Both the position numbers and the translations under genes were made by a program. The notes beneath the pieces are model-generated. The model had not been told where the DNA came from and made no database searches. It saw only the letters and a program-made list of their open reading frames with translations. Below are positions 47,326 to 58,589 of a DNA stretch of 64,000 nucleotides, piece after piece; position 1 is the stretch's first letter, and each line of letters starts with the position of its first letter. This DNA is from Aplectana chamaeleonis. Its lineage: Eukaryota > Nematoda > Chromadorea > Rhabditida > Cosmocercidae. The DNA lies in NCBI GenBank assembly GCA_029168955.1, contig JAPDOI010001203.1:124001-188000 (forward strand), written 5' to 3'.

Positions 47326-47409
47326 CTGCAAGAAGGGAATCAGGGTAAGTCAGCAAGGTGAACACAACGCTCAGATCCATATTGCGCTTGTAGCTGCTTT
47401 TATAGGTTC

Positions 47410-47868
47410 AAAGGCACAGGACACCCAGAAAATTAATTTTCAGATTCCATGCTTATCTTGAAGAGAGCCAATTCCCGATCACAGAGGTATCTCTGGAATG
47501 GTTCAAGAGCCTCTTTGAACAGAGTCATGGCTCTTCGAAGATGCCTACATTTTGAGGGTGAAAAATTGGTGGACGAGTTGTCTCAGGCCTGTATTTCTCT
47601 TCATTCGCAGTCGTTGGGCGAGAGCGAGCCAGGATAAGGAGACAGCCAGGCAGTGGACTGAAGAACGACGACTTGTTGGAATTAATTCATGCTTCGAGAC
47701 GCTATCGAGTTCAAAAATCTGTTAAAGGGTCGGGGCTGTGGTGGTCGCTTATATCTCGCTTATTTGGAGGATTTGAGATCTCGCATTTGGCACGTGTTAT
47801 ACAGGAGGGGTCTTCTGAACAAATACATGAAAACCTTAAAATTCATATCTGAGGGTGTACTGTGCCTC
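47410..47868 (+). mobile_element. C-type TTAA MITE, complete
   Basis: It begins AGGCACAGGACACCC after TCAA and ends GTACTGTGCC before TCAA. The interior has GGTGGACGAGTTGTCTC and TATATCTCGCTTATTTGG. It lies some 85 bp upstream of the readable 5' end of the recombinase gene, so it may have replaced or displaced that gene's first exon. Confidence 0.85.
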
Positions 47869-47870
47869 AA

Positions 47871-48225
47871 AAGGCAGCATACGCGCTCGTAAACGTGTTT
47901 GAGATAATTATTAGAATCGTATGGCTCAGAAACAACGAATACGCTTTTTGAAGCGTCAAAAACGACCCACAGTGCCGCTACACGAGTAAGAAGTTGGGCC
48001 GCCTCTGTATCTCCTCGCCCCCTATATTTGCGTCCTTCTCCAAAACACGGGTTCTGGGTCATTCCCACCGTTGTCGATGTATATTGGTGGTCCAATAAGT
48101 AAAATAAGTAAACCACATACTCCGACAACGGTGAGAATGGCCCAGAAACCGTTTTGGAGGACGCAAATACACGGGGTGGGCAGATACAGGGACGTGGCCA
48201 ACTTCTCACTAATTCATACATATTG
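47871..48225 (+). mobile_element. D-type element, right end missing
   Basis: It begins AGGCAGCATACGCGCTCG directly after the C-type element. The arms CCGCTACACGAGTAAGAAGT and the complement near 48195-48225 form a hairpin. CACAGTGCC and CCAATAAGTAAA words match the copy at 41878-42277. The terminal 40 bp of the far end are absent. Confidence 0.75.
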
Positions 48226-49022
48226 ACAGCGTCAGCCACAGCTGACCACACCGTTCAGAAAAATGAAAACATATTACATGTAAAATGAAAGGCCTGAATT
48301 AATATATGTAATATAAATTGGCCAATGTATATTAATTGCAAATTATCTCGACCGATGTATGTTACGACGAGTCTCTCGCTCGCAGGCCAAACGTCGCACG
48401 TAATACTTTTTCAATGGTGAAAACATAATACGTGTAAAAAAGAGACGATTACATTATACTTGTAATACATCTCCGTCAATGTAAGTTACATGTGAATTAT
48501 CTCTACTCGAGTAAATTACACGTCGTATAAGTGTAACATAATTCAAATATCTCCAGCAACTGAGGGCCCATGCTGAACACCTTCTGCGAACCTGCACAGC
48601 ATACGGGCCGCCTCATACCTTAGTGATGAGGGCAGGTCCATTGAATTGACTTTTGACAGGGTGGACACTCGCCCTGGCCGAGTCGTTGATCTCTCTCTCC
48701 TCATAACTCGTTTTAATCGTGGGAAGGATTAGAGGGAGCGACATGCGATATTTTGAAGCAAGCTTAGGCCCACTGCTTCATGTATGAAGCTGTGGGATCC
48801 AAGCTTGCTGCTTCAGTCATGAAGCAGCGAGCTTTAAGGTCGTGGGATGTTCGAAAGAGCTTAAAGCTTGCTGATTCAAACCTGATGCGGTAGCCTGGAA
48901 CTTTGCAGCTCCAACCCTTAAAGTATAGAGCTTCAACTTGTATGTTACATGTAATATAAGTGTAGGTTACATGCGATATAAAGGTAATACACTTGAATGT
49001 CTCAAGTATCTTACACTTTAAA

Positions 49023-50630
49023 CAGTGCGTTTCATTGTTTATTAACAACCTACTTTTCAACTATATTATTCTCCATCTTGAAGCTGGGCATTTTTCACTA
49101 GCATGAGCGTATTCAGGGTGTTGAAAAACCTATATATACATGTCATCAGAATATTACCTCTTTGAGAACTTTTTTTATAACAATTCATGACAGATTTGTC
49201 AATTTTCGACCGTTTCATTGTTTATGAACACTTCCTACTAACAATGTTTAATACAATTTCCCAATTTAACCTACCTATATAGGTGTGTCGAGAAGGACGA
49301 GGCATTTCTTGTCTCAATATGGCGCGCGGCTGTCGACTCTCTACTGTGAAGAAAGCTCAGATCAGAGCCCTTCAAGATGCCGGCTTGGGGTCACGTCATA
49401 TCGCCGCCCGAATTGGAAGAAGCCCTGGCGTCGTACTCTTATTTGAAAGATAAAGACGCCTACAAACACAATCCATCTTGGGACGTGTGCGGAAGCTCTC
49501 CCGAAGGGACGTACGCCAGATTTGCAAGCGATTTTCCAACAAGGCTAGTGTAAATCAATTCCTTGCAGAATTGAGAGTGCCTGTATCGAAGTCTACCGTC
49601 TGGAGGGCTATTAAACGCAACGGAAACATTGTGATAGGGAGAATGCAGAAGGCTCCATACCTCACCAGTTTCCACAGAGCCGCTGGTCTTCGATACGCGC
49701 GAGAGAACATGACGACCGATTGGGATAAGGTGAGGCCGTAGATAGAGTAAAGGTCAGCTCAGTTTATGTTAAGGAGAAGTTGATTTCTGGTGTTCAGGTG
49801 GTCTTCGCAGACAAAAAGAAGTTCAACTTGGACGGCCCTGGTGATGTAAGATCCTACTGGCGTGACCTAAGGAAGGAACCCAGGTACTTCGGTAGGCGGA
49901 ACTTCGCCGGTGGCTCTTTGATGGTGTGGGGGGGGGGTATTTAGTTGCGAGAACACACTTGACCTTGCCTTCGTATCATGTCGCATGGACACAGATGAGT
50001 ATAAGGGAATGTTGGAGCATCACCTTCTGCCGTTTTTGGGAGGTCGCAGACAGGAACTTCAAATTTCAATAGGATAACGCAAGCGTGCACCGTAGCAGAG
50101 CGACTTCCTCTTGGCTTCGTGAGCAAAGAATTAAAGTTATGGACTGGCCAGGATGTAGGCCTGACTTGAATCCCATGGAGAACCTGTGGGGGATCATCTT
50201 GCGCAAAGTGTACGCCAACTGCGAGCAATTTCACTCGATTGACGAGCTCAAATCCTTCGATCCTCGAAGCACGGAGTGAAATCGACGCCGCGGTACTGCG
50301 TAACCTAGCGAAGAGCATGCCTGCTCGGCTTTTTGAAGTAGCCATGAAACACGGAGCTCATGTAGACTACTAATTAGTGCTTAGTTATTATGCTTGAAGA
50401 ATAAATTGTTGTGGAACTTGAATGTTCATAAACAAAGAAACGGTCAAAAATTGACAAATTTGTTACAAATTGTTATAAAAAAAGTTCTAAAAGAGGTAAT
50501 ACTCTGATGATATGTATATATAGATTTTTCGACACCCTGAATACGCTCATGCAAGCGAAAAATGCCCAGCTTCAAGCTGGAGAATAATGTAGTTGAAAAG
50601 TAGTCTGTTTATAAACAATGAAACGCACTG
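49023..50630 (+). mobile_element. Tc3-like transposon with about 215-bp inverted repeats, inactive
   Basis: CAGTGCGTTTCATTG at 49023 and its complement ending at 50630 begin long inverted repeats, about 49023-49238 and 50412-50630. They share TTCAGGGTGT, TGAGCGTATTCAGGG and CCTCTTTGAGAAC/GTTCTAAAAGAGG words. TA follows the right end. On the left the expected TA reads AA. The interior holds one transposase gene, and AATAAA lies at 50400. CAGTG termini, TA target and DD34E spacing are Tc1/mariner characteristics; repeats of several hundred bp recall Tc3. Confidence 0.9.
49319..50373 (+). pseudogene. Tc3-like DD34E transposase pseudogene with one intron
   Basis: Exon 1 starts at ATG 49319 and gives a helix-turn-helix (STVKKAQIRALQDAGLGSRH). 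It has a TAA stop at 49451 and then continues in the same frame with a second HTH (ASVNQFLAELRVPVSKSTVW). A 68-bp intron lies at 49730-49797 (GTGAGG...GTTCAG). Exon 2 opens with VVFADKKKFNLDGP, whose aspartate codon is 49810-49812. WGG lies in a run of ten Gs near 49928-49937, which shifts the frame. The second aspartate (DNASVHRSR, 50073-50075) is preceded by TAG. The glutamate in NPMENLWG is at 50178-50180. The D-to-E distance is exactly 34 residues. A last shift near 50250 leads to LFEVAMKHGAHVDY and the stop at 50371-50373. The intron and motif spacing fit nematode Tc3-group transposases. It is inactive. Confidence 0.92.
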
Positions 50631-50799
50631 TATTACATGTAACATGTTTTCGTTTTTCTGAGCGGGTCTTTTCGCAACCTTCCTCGTACATGTTTTTCAT
50701 AGGTATCAATCGGGTTGGCCACTGTGTTTTTTCAACCAACTCTGACACATGCCATAAAACATTGCCCTGATAGGTGATCGCATGAATTTTTGCAGGTTT

Positions 50800-51547
50800 C
50801 CGTCTCCAAAAAAATTTTTCCTACCTACACAGAAATGGTTTTTGAATCACTTGCAGCGTTTGGGGAAATACGGTGGTGAAGGTTCAGAAAAATATCGTTT
50901 TTCCACCTATGCCAGAACGATTTTTGGAAAATTTGCAACATTTTGGGACCTATTTTTTTGGCACTAAAAAATTTTCTCATGTGATCAGAGTTCAGAAATG
51001 GTTAAGGTCAAAGAGAATATCGTTTTCCCACCTACACAGAAATGATTTTTGGAACACTTTCAGCATTTAGGGACCTACTTTTTTTTGGTAGCAAAAAAAG
51101 GTTTCTCGTGTTTTTTCTTCGGACTTGTTAAATAAAAGAAAAATTTTTCTTCTTGATCCTGTTCATGTGAGGTTCATTCTGAAGCTTTTCACTAGTACTA
51201 TTTACAGCCTGAGTTGGAGACCCCTAGCTCTTGATTGAACCGAGAACGAGCCACTGGAACACCTAAATTCGTTCAATGCGATTTGGACCCCTAAAATCGC
51301 TACTATACCCATTGAGGAACGTTTTCGGTAAACCCTCCTAGAAGGGACTGCGCGACATTTTCTAGAACAAGCTTCTGTGGAGAACAGTTTGCCACCACAT
51401 ATTAGCCGAGAAGGTTCCCGGACTTGAAGCTGCCAGCTATGAGAAATTTTTTTTTTCTCGTAGATCCTGTCCATGTGGGGTTCATTCTAAATCTTCTCAC
51501 TAGTACTACCCACAGCCCAAGTTTCAGACCCCTATCTCTCGTTTGAA
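50800..51547. repeat. Imperfect direct repeats, two kinds
   Basis: At 50815-51090 the words CACCTACACAGAAATG, GATTTTTGGAA and GGGACCTA recur in three irregular units. At 51138-51240 and 51442-51547 a second repeat of about 105 bp is found twice, with GATCCTGTTCATGTGAGGTT, CACTAGTACTA and GAGACCCCTAG/CAGACCCCTA. The spacing of the second pair is about 305 bp. Confidence 0.65.
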
Positions 51548-54138
51548 CCTATAACTAGCCATCAAACAAGAAAAATGTTGATAAATTTTTATATATTCGA
51601 AAAAAATCGAAAGAAAAGAAAGTAGAGAATGAGTGGGGTAAAATTCGAATTTTTTGTTCGCGAAGGGGCCGCCGTGACGAGCTACCCGCCGGTAGGGAGA
51701 CCGTACTCTCCACCGAACAATCTCATTGCCACGCTTGACCCTGTCCCTCCTCTCCCTTTCCCCATTCTATGACGTCCTACACACTTTTCACAACGTGCTG
51801 CGCACGCTCACTCGGATCCTGCACAGTTTCTACCGCGTCCTGATATTTTTTTCATCGATTAGAAAGATTGGTAAGCTCGCATAAACCTGGCGGTTTACTC
51901 GTGCAAAGTTGGCGGTTTACCCGCGTTGAAAATGCATTTGCTACCACTCCGGGTTTGTGCCATCATCTTGCCCTTATTCCTTAACTGCTCAATCAACCAT
52001 TGCTGATTCGATACTTCGACAGTAGTCGGATTAGCAACATGAAGTATTTAGGACTTAGAGCCCAATGTAGATTCAAACGTTAATTCGAAATTGGTCGAGT
52101 AAGGGAAGAAATGCTGTTTCGAATGCTATATTACGCTTTACTCCAAGTATTCAGCTAAGCGTGGAGAGGATGGTTCGACAAAAACTCTCATTCTAAATCC
52201 GACAGCCTGCTATCAGAAATCTTGCTGCTGCGGGCATCAAATTGATTCTTTTCTCTATTTTCGTTCCATTCACGAAATTGGTGCTTTAATTCTTTGTTTA
52301 CGACCCATCCTCTTCCCATCATGAACAGAGCAAATGGTTTTTTTTCAGAATAAGTGCTTGTTGGTTGCATCAAAATGAATTTGATTAGGCAAGCCAATTT
52401 TGCACCAAATCATTGCCACCTTAATGGCTTATACAAAACTGCAAGTGTTTTGCGACAGCCTTTAATGTTTAGTATACATAGGAACTCATTGAAATCTATC
52501 ATAGCCCTCGTGCAACTTCTGCAGTTTTGGGCCAGGTCATTTTCAAGTTCGCTTGCTTCCCGGAAAGTCATTTGTTCCCTAACAATATGCAAAGAAATGC
52601 AGCTGGACGCCCTTTTGTAATTCGTCTATTGTTATTGCGGTGAAAAACGTGGAAGGTCAGTCTAGCTAGGCTCTGTTTCAAATTAAGTGAACTCCTGTTT
52701 TCCATCATCACAGAGCGGAGCAGTGGCTTTTTCGTCGGAACCTCTTTATCAAAAGTTATACCTCACCGAGGCTTACCGCTCCGCTGCTGGTGATCATCAA
52801 AATCGACAGGTCACAAGGGATGTACCAGAGCTTAGCTGCATGGATAGAGAATCTGCCATACATTAGCATCGCTGCAGTTTACTTTAATAACGGAGTGGTT
52901 ACTCATGTCTATTACTGAGCTTCACCGCACGATGTTCTTCGAAGCAACCGGTTCTTGTCTATTATTGTGATCACAAGCGGTTAACAGAAAATTTGGTGGA
53001 GTCATTGATGTCCTTCGGTCGTTTTATGGCAGTCGAAATGGGCGTCCATCACAGAGCATCTGACGCCTTCGTACTATGAAGAATGCGAGCCAATTTTTTT
53101 TCAGCCTCATTTCACCATCGAGTTCTCACTTATCATCCTTGTTCCATGAAATTCTGAGGATCTGTAGCAAAAACCTAGAGACGCCAGCGAGCTCACCAAG
53201 TCTCAATAAGGTCAGAGGCTTGTCAACCCAGTATGTCAAGTAGAGAAGCCGCGGACGACTAAGAACGTGACGCAAGAGGGGTAAATCCGCGTTGTTGTTC
53301 TCTTCATGGGCTTTAAAGAGGGCTCACTCACTCATTCAGTTAGCTGGCGTCTGATGGAGCGGGATACCCTCTCAAACAGTACACTGCTGCAGGTGCCATA
53401 GTATCTCGTGTGGCGTGAACGACACACATCCATTCGCAACGATTCGCAGCAATAAGTTTATTGTTTAGTACACTACATCTTCGGATCCTTTTCTATATGC
53501 TCTTGATGACTTTGCTCATAGAAGAGAGATAAATGATTAGCTACTTAAGCATAGCATCCTCTTCAAACTTGAGTTTGGTCTTAATCCGCGTGGTTTAGTT
53601 AGTCTAAGAGTTTCCAGCACCCGGGGAAGGGAGGTCAAATTCCAACATTATTCCACTGATCTTGATTGCAGGCATTACTTCTTCACCAACAGAACGATCT
53701 CTACGTCTGAAAGTCTCAGCGCAATCGATACTATCCCACTCAACTTCAGCTCGTGTAAATAAATTCATATAAAAAAACTGAGACCTAGAAGTTTGGCTGG
53801 TTATCCAACTTGAGCGGTTGGAGAATCACTCTAATTATGACGCTGTCTTTCATTAATGATATGTTTCTCTTTGTGTACCAGCACATAAGCTCCTGCTTGT
53901 GAAATAAATGAATAAATAAATAAATCAATAAATTAATTAAGATCCTTGATTCACGTCTTTTTCGGCCCCATTCTCTGGATTTTCACGATAGCGGGGCTTC
54001 CGCCACAGCATACTGTACGTTAGACGGATAGCGTTCATCGTACATTCATACATGTCCGAACCCTCGCAATCGTCTTGTCTGCAGCTGTTCTCTGATCGTC
54101 TTCCTACTTTTGTCAAACACTGTGGCGAACTGTTATCT
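51548..54138. other. No gene recognised (2.6 kb)
   Basis: Short frames only. An (AATA)n tract lies at 53904-53935. I see no repeat of the window's families and no recognisable protein motif. Confidence 0.4.
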
Positions 54139-54995
54139 TGAAGGCACAGTCCAACCTCAGAATCGTTTTTATGCACCTCCGCCTATCTTGAAAACGGTCC
54201 CATGCTTGTTCAAATAATGTCCTGAAATCATAAAGACCTTAGGCGGTATTCATACTACTCAACGCGAGCTCGGCGCGCGCATGCCGCGGTGGCGTGGCGT
54301 TTGTGTATGAATACTTTCTACGCGCGTGACGCGCGTGCCGCGCTTGCGGGGACTATGAATACTTCAGCGGCGACGCCATGGGCGAGCGGTGAAGCTGGAA
54401 TGAATGAGACGATCGATAAATAATAACAGCGGATGAAAACGCCAAGGCGTTCCGGGTGGCAGTATGAATACTGCAGCGGCGACGCCATGGCGGAGCGGGC
54501 GGAGCTTGACGCGCGTTCCGCGTGGGTGGGGCGGCAAGCCATTCATATACAAACGCCACGCCAGCGCGGCACGCGCGTGCCGGGCTGGCGTTGAGTAGTA
54601 TGAATAGCGCCTTATGGGAACGGAGTTATGGTCCCTCGAATATTGAGCTGGGGAAGCATGGTGGACGAGTTGTCCGAGGCTTGTAATTTGGGTTGTTTGC
54701 AGCCGATGTATGAGAGCTGTCCTGAGTAGGAGAGAAGTTATGAATGAAGGGAAGAGCGGGGCCATTGATCGGAGACCATCGCTCATCTCCCGATCTCGAG
54801 TCTTCATTTGTTCACGTCGGAGGGCGGGCATTGCGCTTTCGGGGTCTGCTTCGCGGCGAATTCGGATTCTTTTGGGCTCTCCCTGGCTCGCTTCATGCGT
54901 TTTTCCGGAGTAAAGCTTACAGTGTGCCCCTCCACTACCCATTCCAAGTGGAAACTGAAACAAGTTTTCTATCGTGAACACTGCGTGAACACTGC
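54139..54995 (+). mobile_element. Mosaic A/C-type TTAA MITE split by a Harbinger-like MITE
   Basis: The left end (GAAGGCACAGTCCAACCTC) is of C type. The right part and end (TATCGTGAACACTGC) are of A type, including CATTTGTTCACGTCGGAGGG. The terminal GTGAACACTGC is repeated in tandem at 54974-54995. A 370-bp element sits at 54242-54611. A 205-codon minus frame crosses both and is an artefact. Confidence 0.8.
54242..54611. mobile_element. GC-rich PIF/Harbinger-like MITE (370 bp)
   Basis: The inverted repeats of about 70 bp start GGCGGTATTCATACTACT and GGCGCTATTCATACTACT. They are flanked by TTA at 54239-54241 and 54612-54614, the 3-bp TWA duplication typical of PIF/Harbinger. Internally GCAGCGGCGACGCCATGG occurs as a direct repeat (near 54365 and 54475). 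It is far richer in G+C (CGCGCG runs) than its surroundings. The host MITE reads through when it is removed. Confidence 0.88.
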
Positions 54996-57669
54996 GTTTT
55001 AGAACCCGACTGACGCAAGCACCGCATCTGAAAGACTTCCAGCTTGACAGAGTCTGGCTTCAGTAGAGTCTTTTTTCTAAACCGTACAACGTCGGAGTTA
55101 TCAGCGATCGGAACAATCGCACTCTGACCTCCAGTGTGAGATTGCTTTTTCTCTACAGACACCAAAACGGCGAAGCACGCACACTAGATGCCTGCCCGAT
55201 GCGTGAAGCAGCGGACTTCCGCCGCTTCGCCTTCATCTAAATGGTCCACAGACTAGGTTTGGCTATTCCATGCCTTCATTGGTGGAATAGGTTCTGCATC
55301 AGTGGCGAAGAGCTTCAAATGCGGGAATGCACCGGATGTATCGGATGTACCCTGGTATGATGAAAGCCGACGGGATTCTGTGGTGAGTGTCGTCCCCCAA
55401 TGATGACATCTACATCAATGGTGATCGCGCCACAGAAGCTCTCTAGAAATATTGGATCCGCTTATTCCAGATTAAGAACTATGAGGAAATCGTTTGGGCC
55501 ACTTACTCCGAAAGACTTTCTTACAGGGGACTGCAGTGTGAGCGACCGGCGAGTGAAGCCGAGCATTTGGTTTATCGCCGACAAGAGCGTTCTCGAGGAT
55601 TATCTTTGCGGTGTTGGCTGCCGCGCGCTAGCAGTGACATAGGGTCGTGGCGGCGTCGAAACACTCTGTAGTCCTTCTTCGTCGCCACTCATGCCGCATC
55701 GGTCGTCGCAGCACCCAATGTGATTGATATTACATCCCCGGCACATCTCTTCGCTGTTATGGCTCCGCAACGTTGACACTGCAAAACCCTTTTGAGCGCT
55801 GGTCAGTAACAGGGTGCTTCCGGAGAAAACCAAAGTTTAGAAATACATGGATCCGTCGGAATCGGCTCAATCACGTTCAACGATTGACAACAGTCACATC
55901 AAATTTTCAGGCAGATACCCTCGGCTCCATAATAGCTTTGTTGAAGAAGCACTTCGCTTTCATACGCGGGAAGGAAAGGTCACTGGTTCCGATTTTGCGT
56001 CGGTTTCTTGCAACAAAGATGTGAACCTTTCAGCTTCGGCTCCTTTTATAAACGATTTCACGCGCCGAAGATTTCTTCGCCTTGCGGAAGTGATTCTTTA
56101 GGAAACCTCACACCCTAATGTTTTCGAAGTCACGTTTTTCGAGGCAACTTGATGTCACATTTTGACTGAGGGTTCAGTGGAAAACTTCGGGTCCATTCTT
56201 GATAAGTTGTTTTCTCTGAAGTGCACCTCTGCACCTCCAATTGAAGTGCATAAGAAACGCGGAGAATTGAACTTACAGGGACGTTCTTAAGTAAACCTCT
56301 AATCAAGAAATAATTGCTATTCTATGACTATTTTTTTGGGAAAACTACCGTAATCTGCGGGAACTGTCCATTTCACATAAATGCATTTATGAATCTAAGC
56401 CAATCTCACCCTTGCCCTTGAAATCACGTGTTAATGAGAGTGATGACGCCCTGCTCTATTTTTCAGAAGGAGAACCTGAGAGGAGACTGGAACATTACTG
56501 TGAAACCGAAAAAATTACTGAAAATGTCGTGCGCTCAGAAAGCCATATCCTAGCTTTTAAGCTTTTTTGAGTGTATTTGCCTACATCTATTGAGTTATAA
56601 TGACGAAAGAACTCTTAACAAATCTAGATCCTTAAGGAAATTTGATTTCAAAAGTAGGAAAAACCTCTAAATCTGCGCTAAGCATTCTTCTATACTGTCT
56701 CAAAGAAGCTCATTCAAGTTCTCTCCTATAAGATTTTGCCGTGGAAAACAATTTGTGATAAATGACTGAAGAGTTTTTCGATAAGCGCCTTACATCGCGC
56801 TTTTCGTCAGAGTGATGAAGCAACAGTCTTCGAACACACCAAACACTACCGGTGTGCTGAGTCCCAAATTCCCTTAGATATTCAGAAAATAAAGGATACC
56901 GTATTCCCCGTAATTAAGCTCCGTATCGTTCGAATGTGAAGACCAAAGGGTTAATCGGATTTCGGACCATTCCGAAAATGGATTTTTTCCGTTGAGCAGG
57001 TGAAAATGTGCTCTCTCCGAGAACCGGATTTAGATTTTCCGGAATTGGATTATCCCATCCGAATATCCACCTGGTCGAACACAAAAAAAAGTGTTGCGCT
57101 AGGCGCAAAATCGCTACTATTCTCAATTTTTCGAAATCCATCTGCTTCCCTGATCTTAGCTCGAAAATGAGTTTAAAATAATCATGAAAAAAGCCTGAAT
57201 CGGAGATTCGATCGAAGAACTCAGTGGTTATGCTTTTGGACTGCAGGTTAGCCAAACGATTGTTAGGCTTCCAAACGATTGAATAGTGGTAATGCCCCCG
57301 GCAGAGTTGGTCGATCCACTGAGTCCCACCCGGTCAATACGCACCGTAACAGTGACAGACGGCTACAGAAAATCTACCGAATGAGTTTGTCTGCGACCGT
57401 CTGCTTGCGTCCGCAATTCACCCAGTCGATACTAGTGCTCTACGCTCGCACCGTGGCAGGGTCAATGCACCCGAGATCGGTTTTTCTGCCCCGAACTCAG
57501 TCGGACTCAGTAGGTTTTCCGACTAAGTGTGACGGAGGCCTTAAGGTGGAGCCAATGCATCCTGGATGGGGACAGGAGGCTCGCTTTCAGCAGTCGCCAT
57601 AGTTATGCAGGTATTAACGTAGCAAGTGGCGGATGCTGAACGGGGAGATCGCTAGAGTCACTCATTATG
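54996..57669. other. No gene recognised (2.7 kb)
   Basis: A cysteine-rich minus frame (55833-55600, with CRGC and CCDDRCG) and frames at 56914-57255 (minus) and 57279-57602 (plus) are unassigned. No repeats matching the rest of the window were noticed. Confidence 0.4.
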
Positions 57670-57828
57670 TACAGTGCGTATAAAAACTATATAGGCACCC
57701 TATTTTCTAAAGATACTGAAATTCAAAGTTTGTTGTGAGATGAGCCTTGAGTAGTAACAAAGTACCCTCCTCCCACGAGCTCAGGCGTAATCGCACCTTC
57801 CCCCTTTGCTTTTGGTATGGGCAGTTTT

Positions 57829-58382
57829 AAAGGCAGTGGTCGCGATCAAATATGTTTGTCGTCTTTTTCCCTCTAAACCCTTTTCTGGGTCTCGAGTAGT
57901 AGGATCTATAAGAAAAAATCGCGAAAAAACCGCTGTTTTGGACCAAATTTAAAGCCTGAACTTTCTTGTCTTTCGATGATGGACGAGCCCACTCAACATC
58001 ATCGGCATCGATGACCTCTTATATCAAGAACATCAGCTGCCTTGAAAATGAATTTCAATCAATGAACCTTCGGATTTATGTACACATCTAATCAAAAACA
58101 TTGACTAGAGTGCTTTCTTTCATTGCTCAACTGCTTTTATTAGGTAAATTAGCATTTATTTCTTCCTCTGAATGTCGATGATTTTTGACTGCTCGGCATG
58201 AGACGGCGATCTTTTTCGTCATCGCTGTGCACGTGTGCACGAACTGGCTTCTTTGGGCCTTAGAATCTCTATTTCTAGCTCTTTTTCAACTTCGCTACCT
58301 TCATAGTTTTTCAGCTGTGTTTGATCTAAGCTGATTTTTGTAATTTTTTCGATAACGTTTTTCATCGTGACCACTGCCTTTA
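57829..58382 (+). mobile_element. B-type TTAA MITE, copy 3 of 3
   Basis: AAAGGCAGTGGTCGCGATC at the left and CATCGTGACCACTGCCTTT at the right. TTAA is present on both sides. It matches 8841-9393 in the same orientation with only scattered differences. Confidence 0.9.
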
Positions 58383-58589
58383 AGAGATTTTCGTTTTCCC
58401 CTCGTATCAAAACTATGAAGGCACCATGGAGTTAGCTGTAGTTTAGTGCGATATGCTCAATTTCGGTCCTCCATTCTTCACTGAAGTATGACTTGCTTCT
58501 ATCTGCTACTATTCTACGGGGCTTAATGCTCACAACCCGATTGGTAGTACCTTATGAAGGTGGACAGATTACACGAGAAATCGCGCACA

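Larger units (their letters stand above)
48253..50685. repeat. Palindromic unit with TTACATGTAA motifs, split by a Tc3-like transposon
   Basis: TTCAGAAAAATGAAAACATA at 48255 is mirrored by ACATGTTTTCGTTTTTCTGA at 50642-50661. Between them, outside the transposon, ATTACATGTAA, GTAATATAAGTGTA and similar palindromic words recur many times (48275-48540 and 48940-49018). Without the Tc3-like element the unit would be about 800 bp. It resembles a non-autonomous inverted-repeat element. Near 48770-48920 there are also CTTGCTGCTTCA/TGAAGCAGCGAGC mirror words. Confidence 0.6.

Noticed and set aside
47341..47381. Alternative first exon of the recombinase starting with ATG at 47379 (minus strand)
   Set aside because: Its frame does not join the recombinase frame by simple read-through, and I found no convincing donor site to splice it in.
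54364..54981. 205-codon minus frame, one of the longest outside the transposon genes
   Set aside because: It crosses two nested MITEs with a boundary inside it, has no domain, and owes its openness to high G+C.
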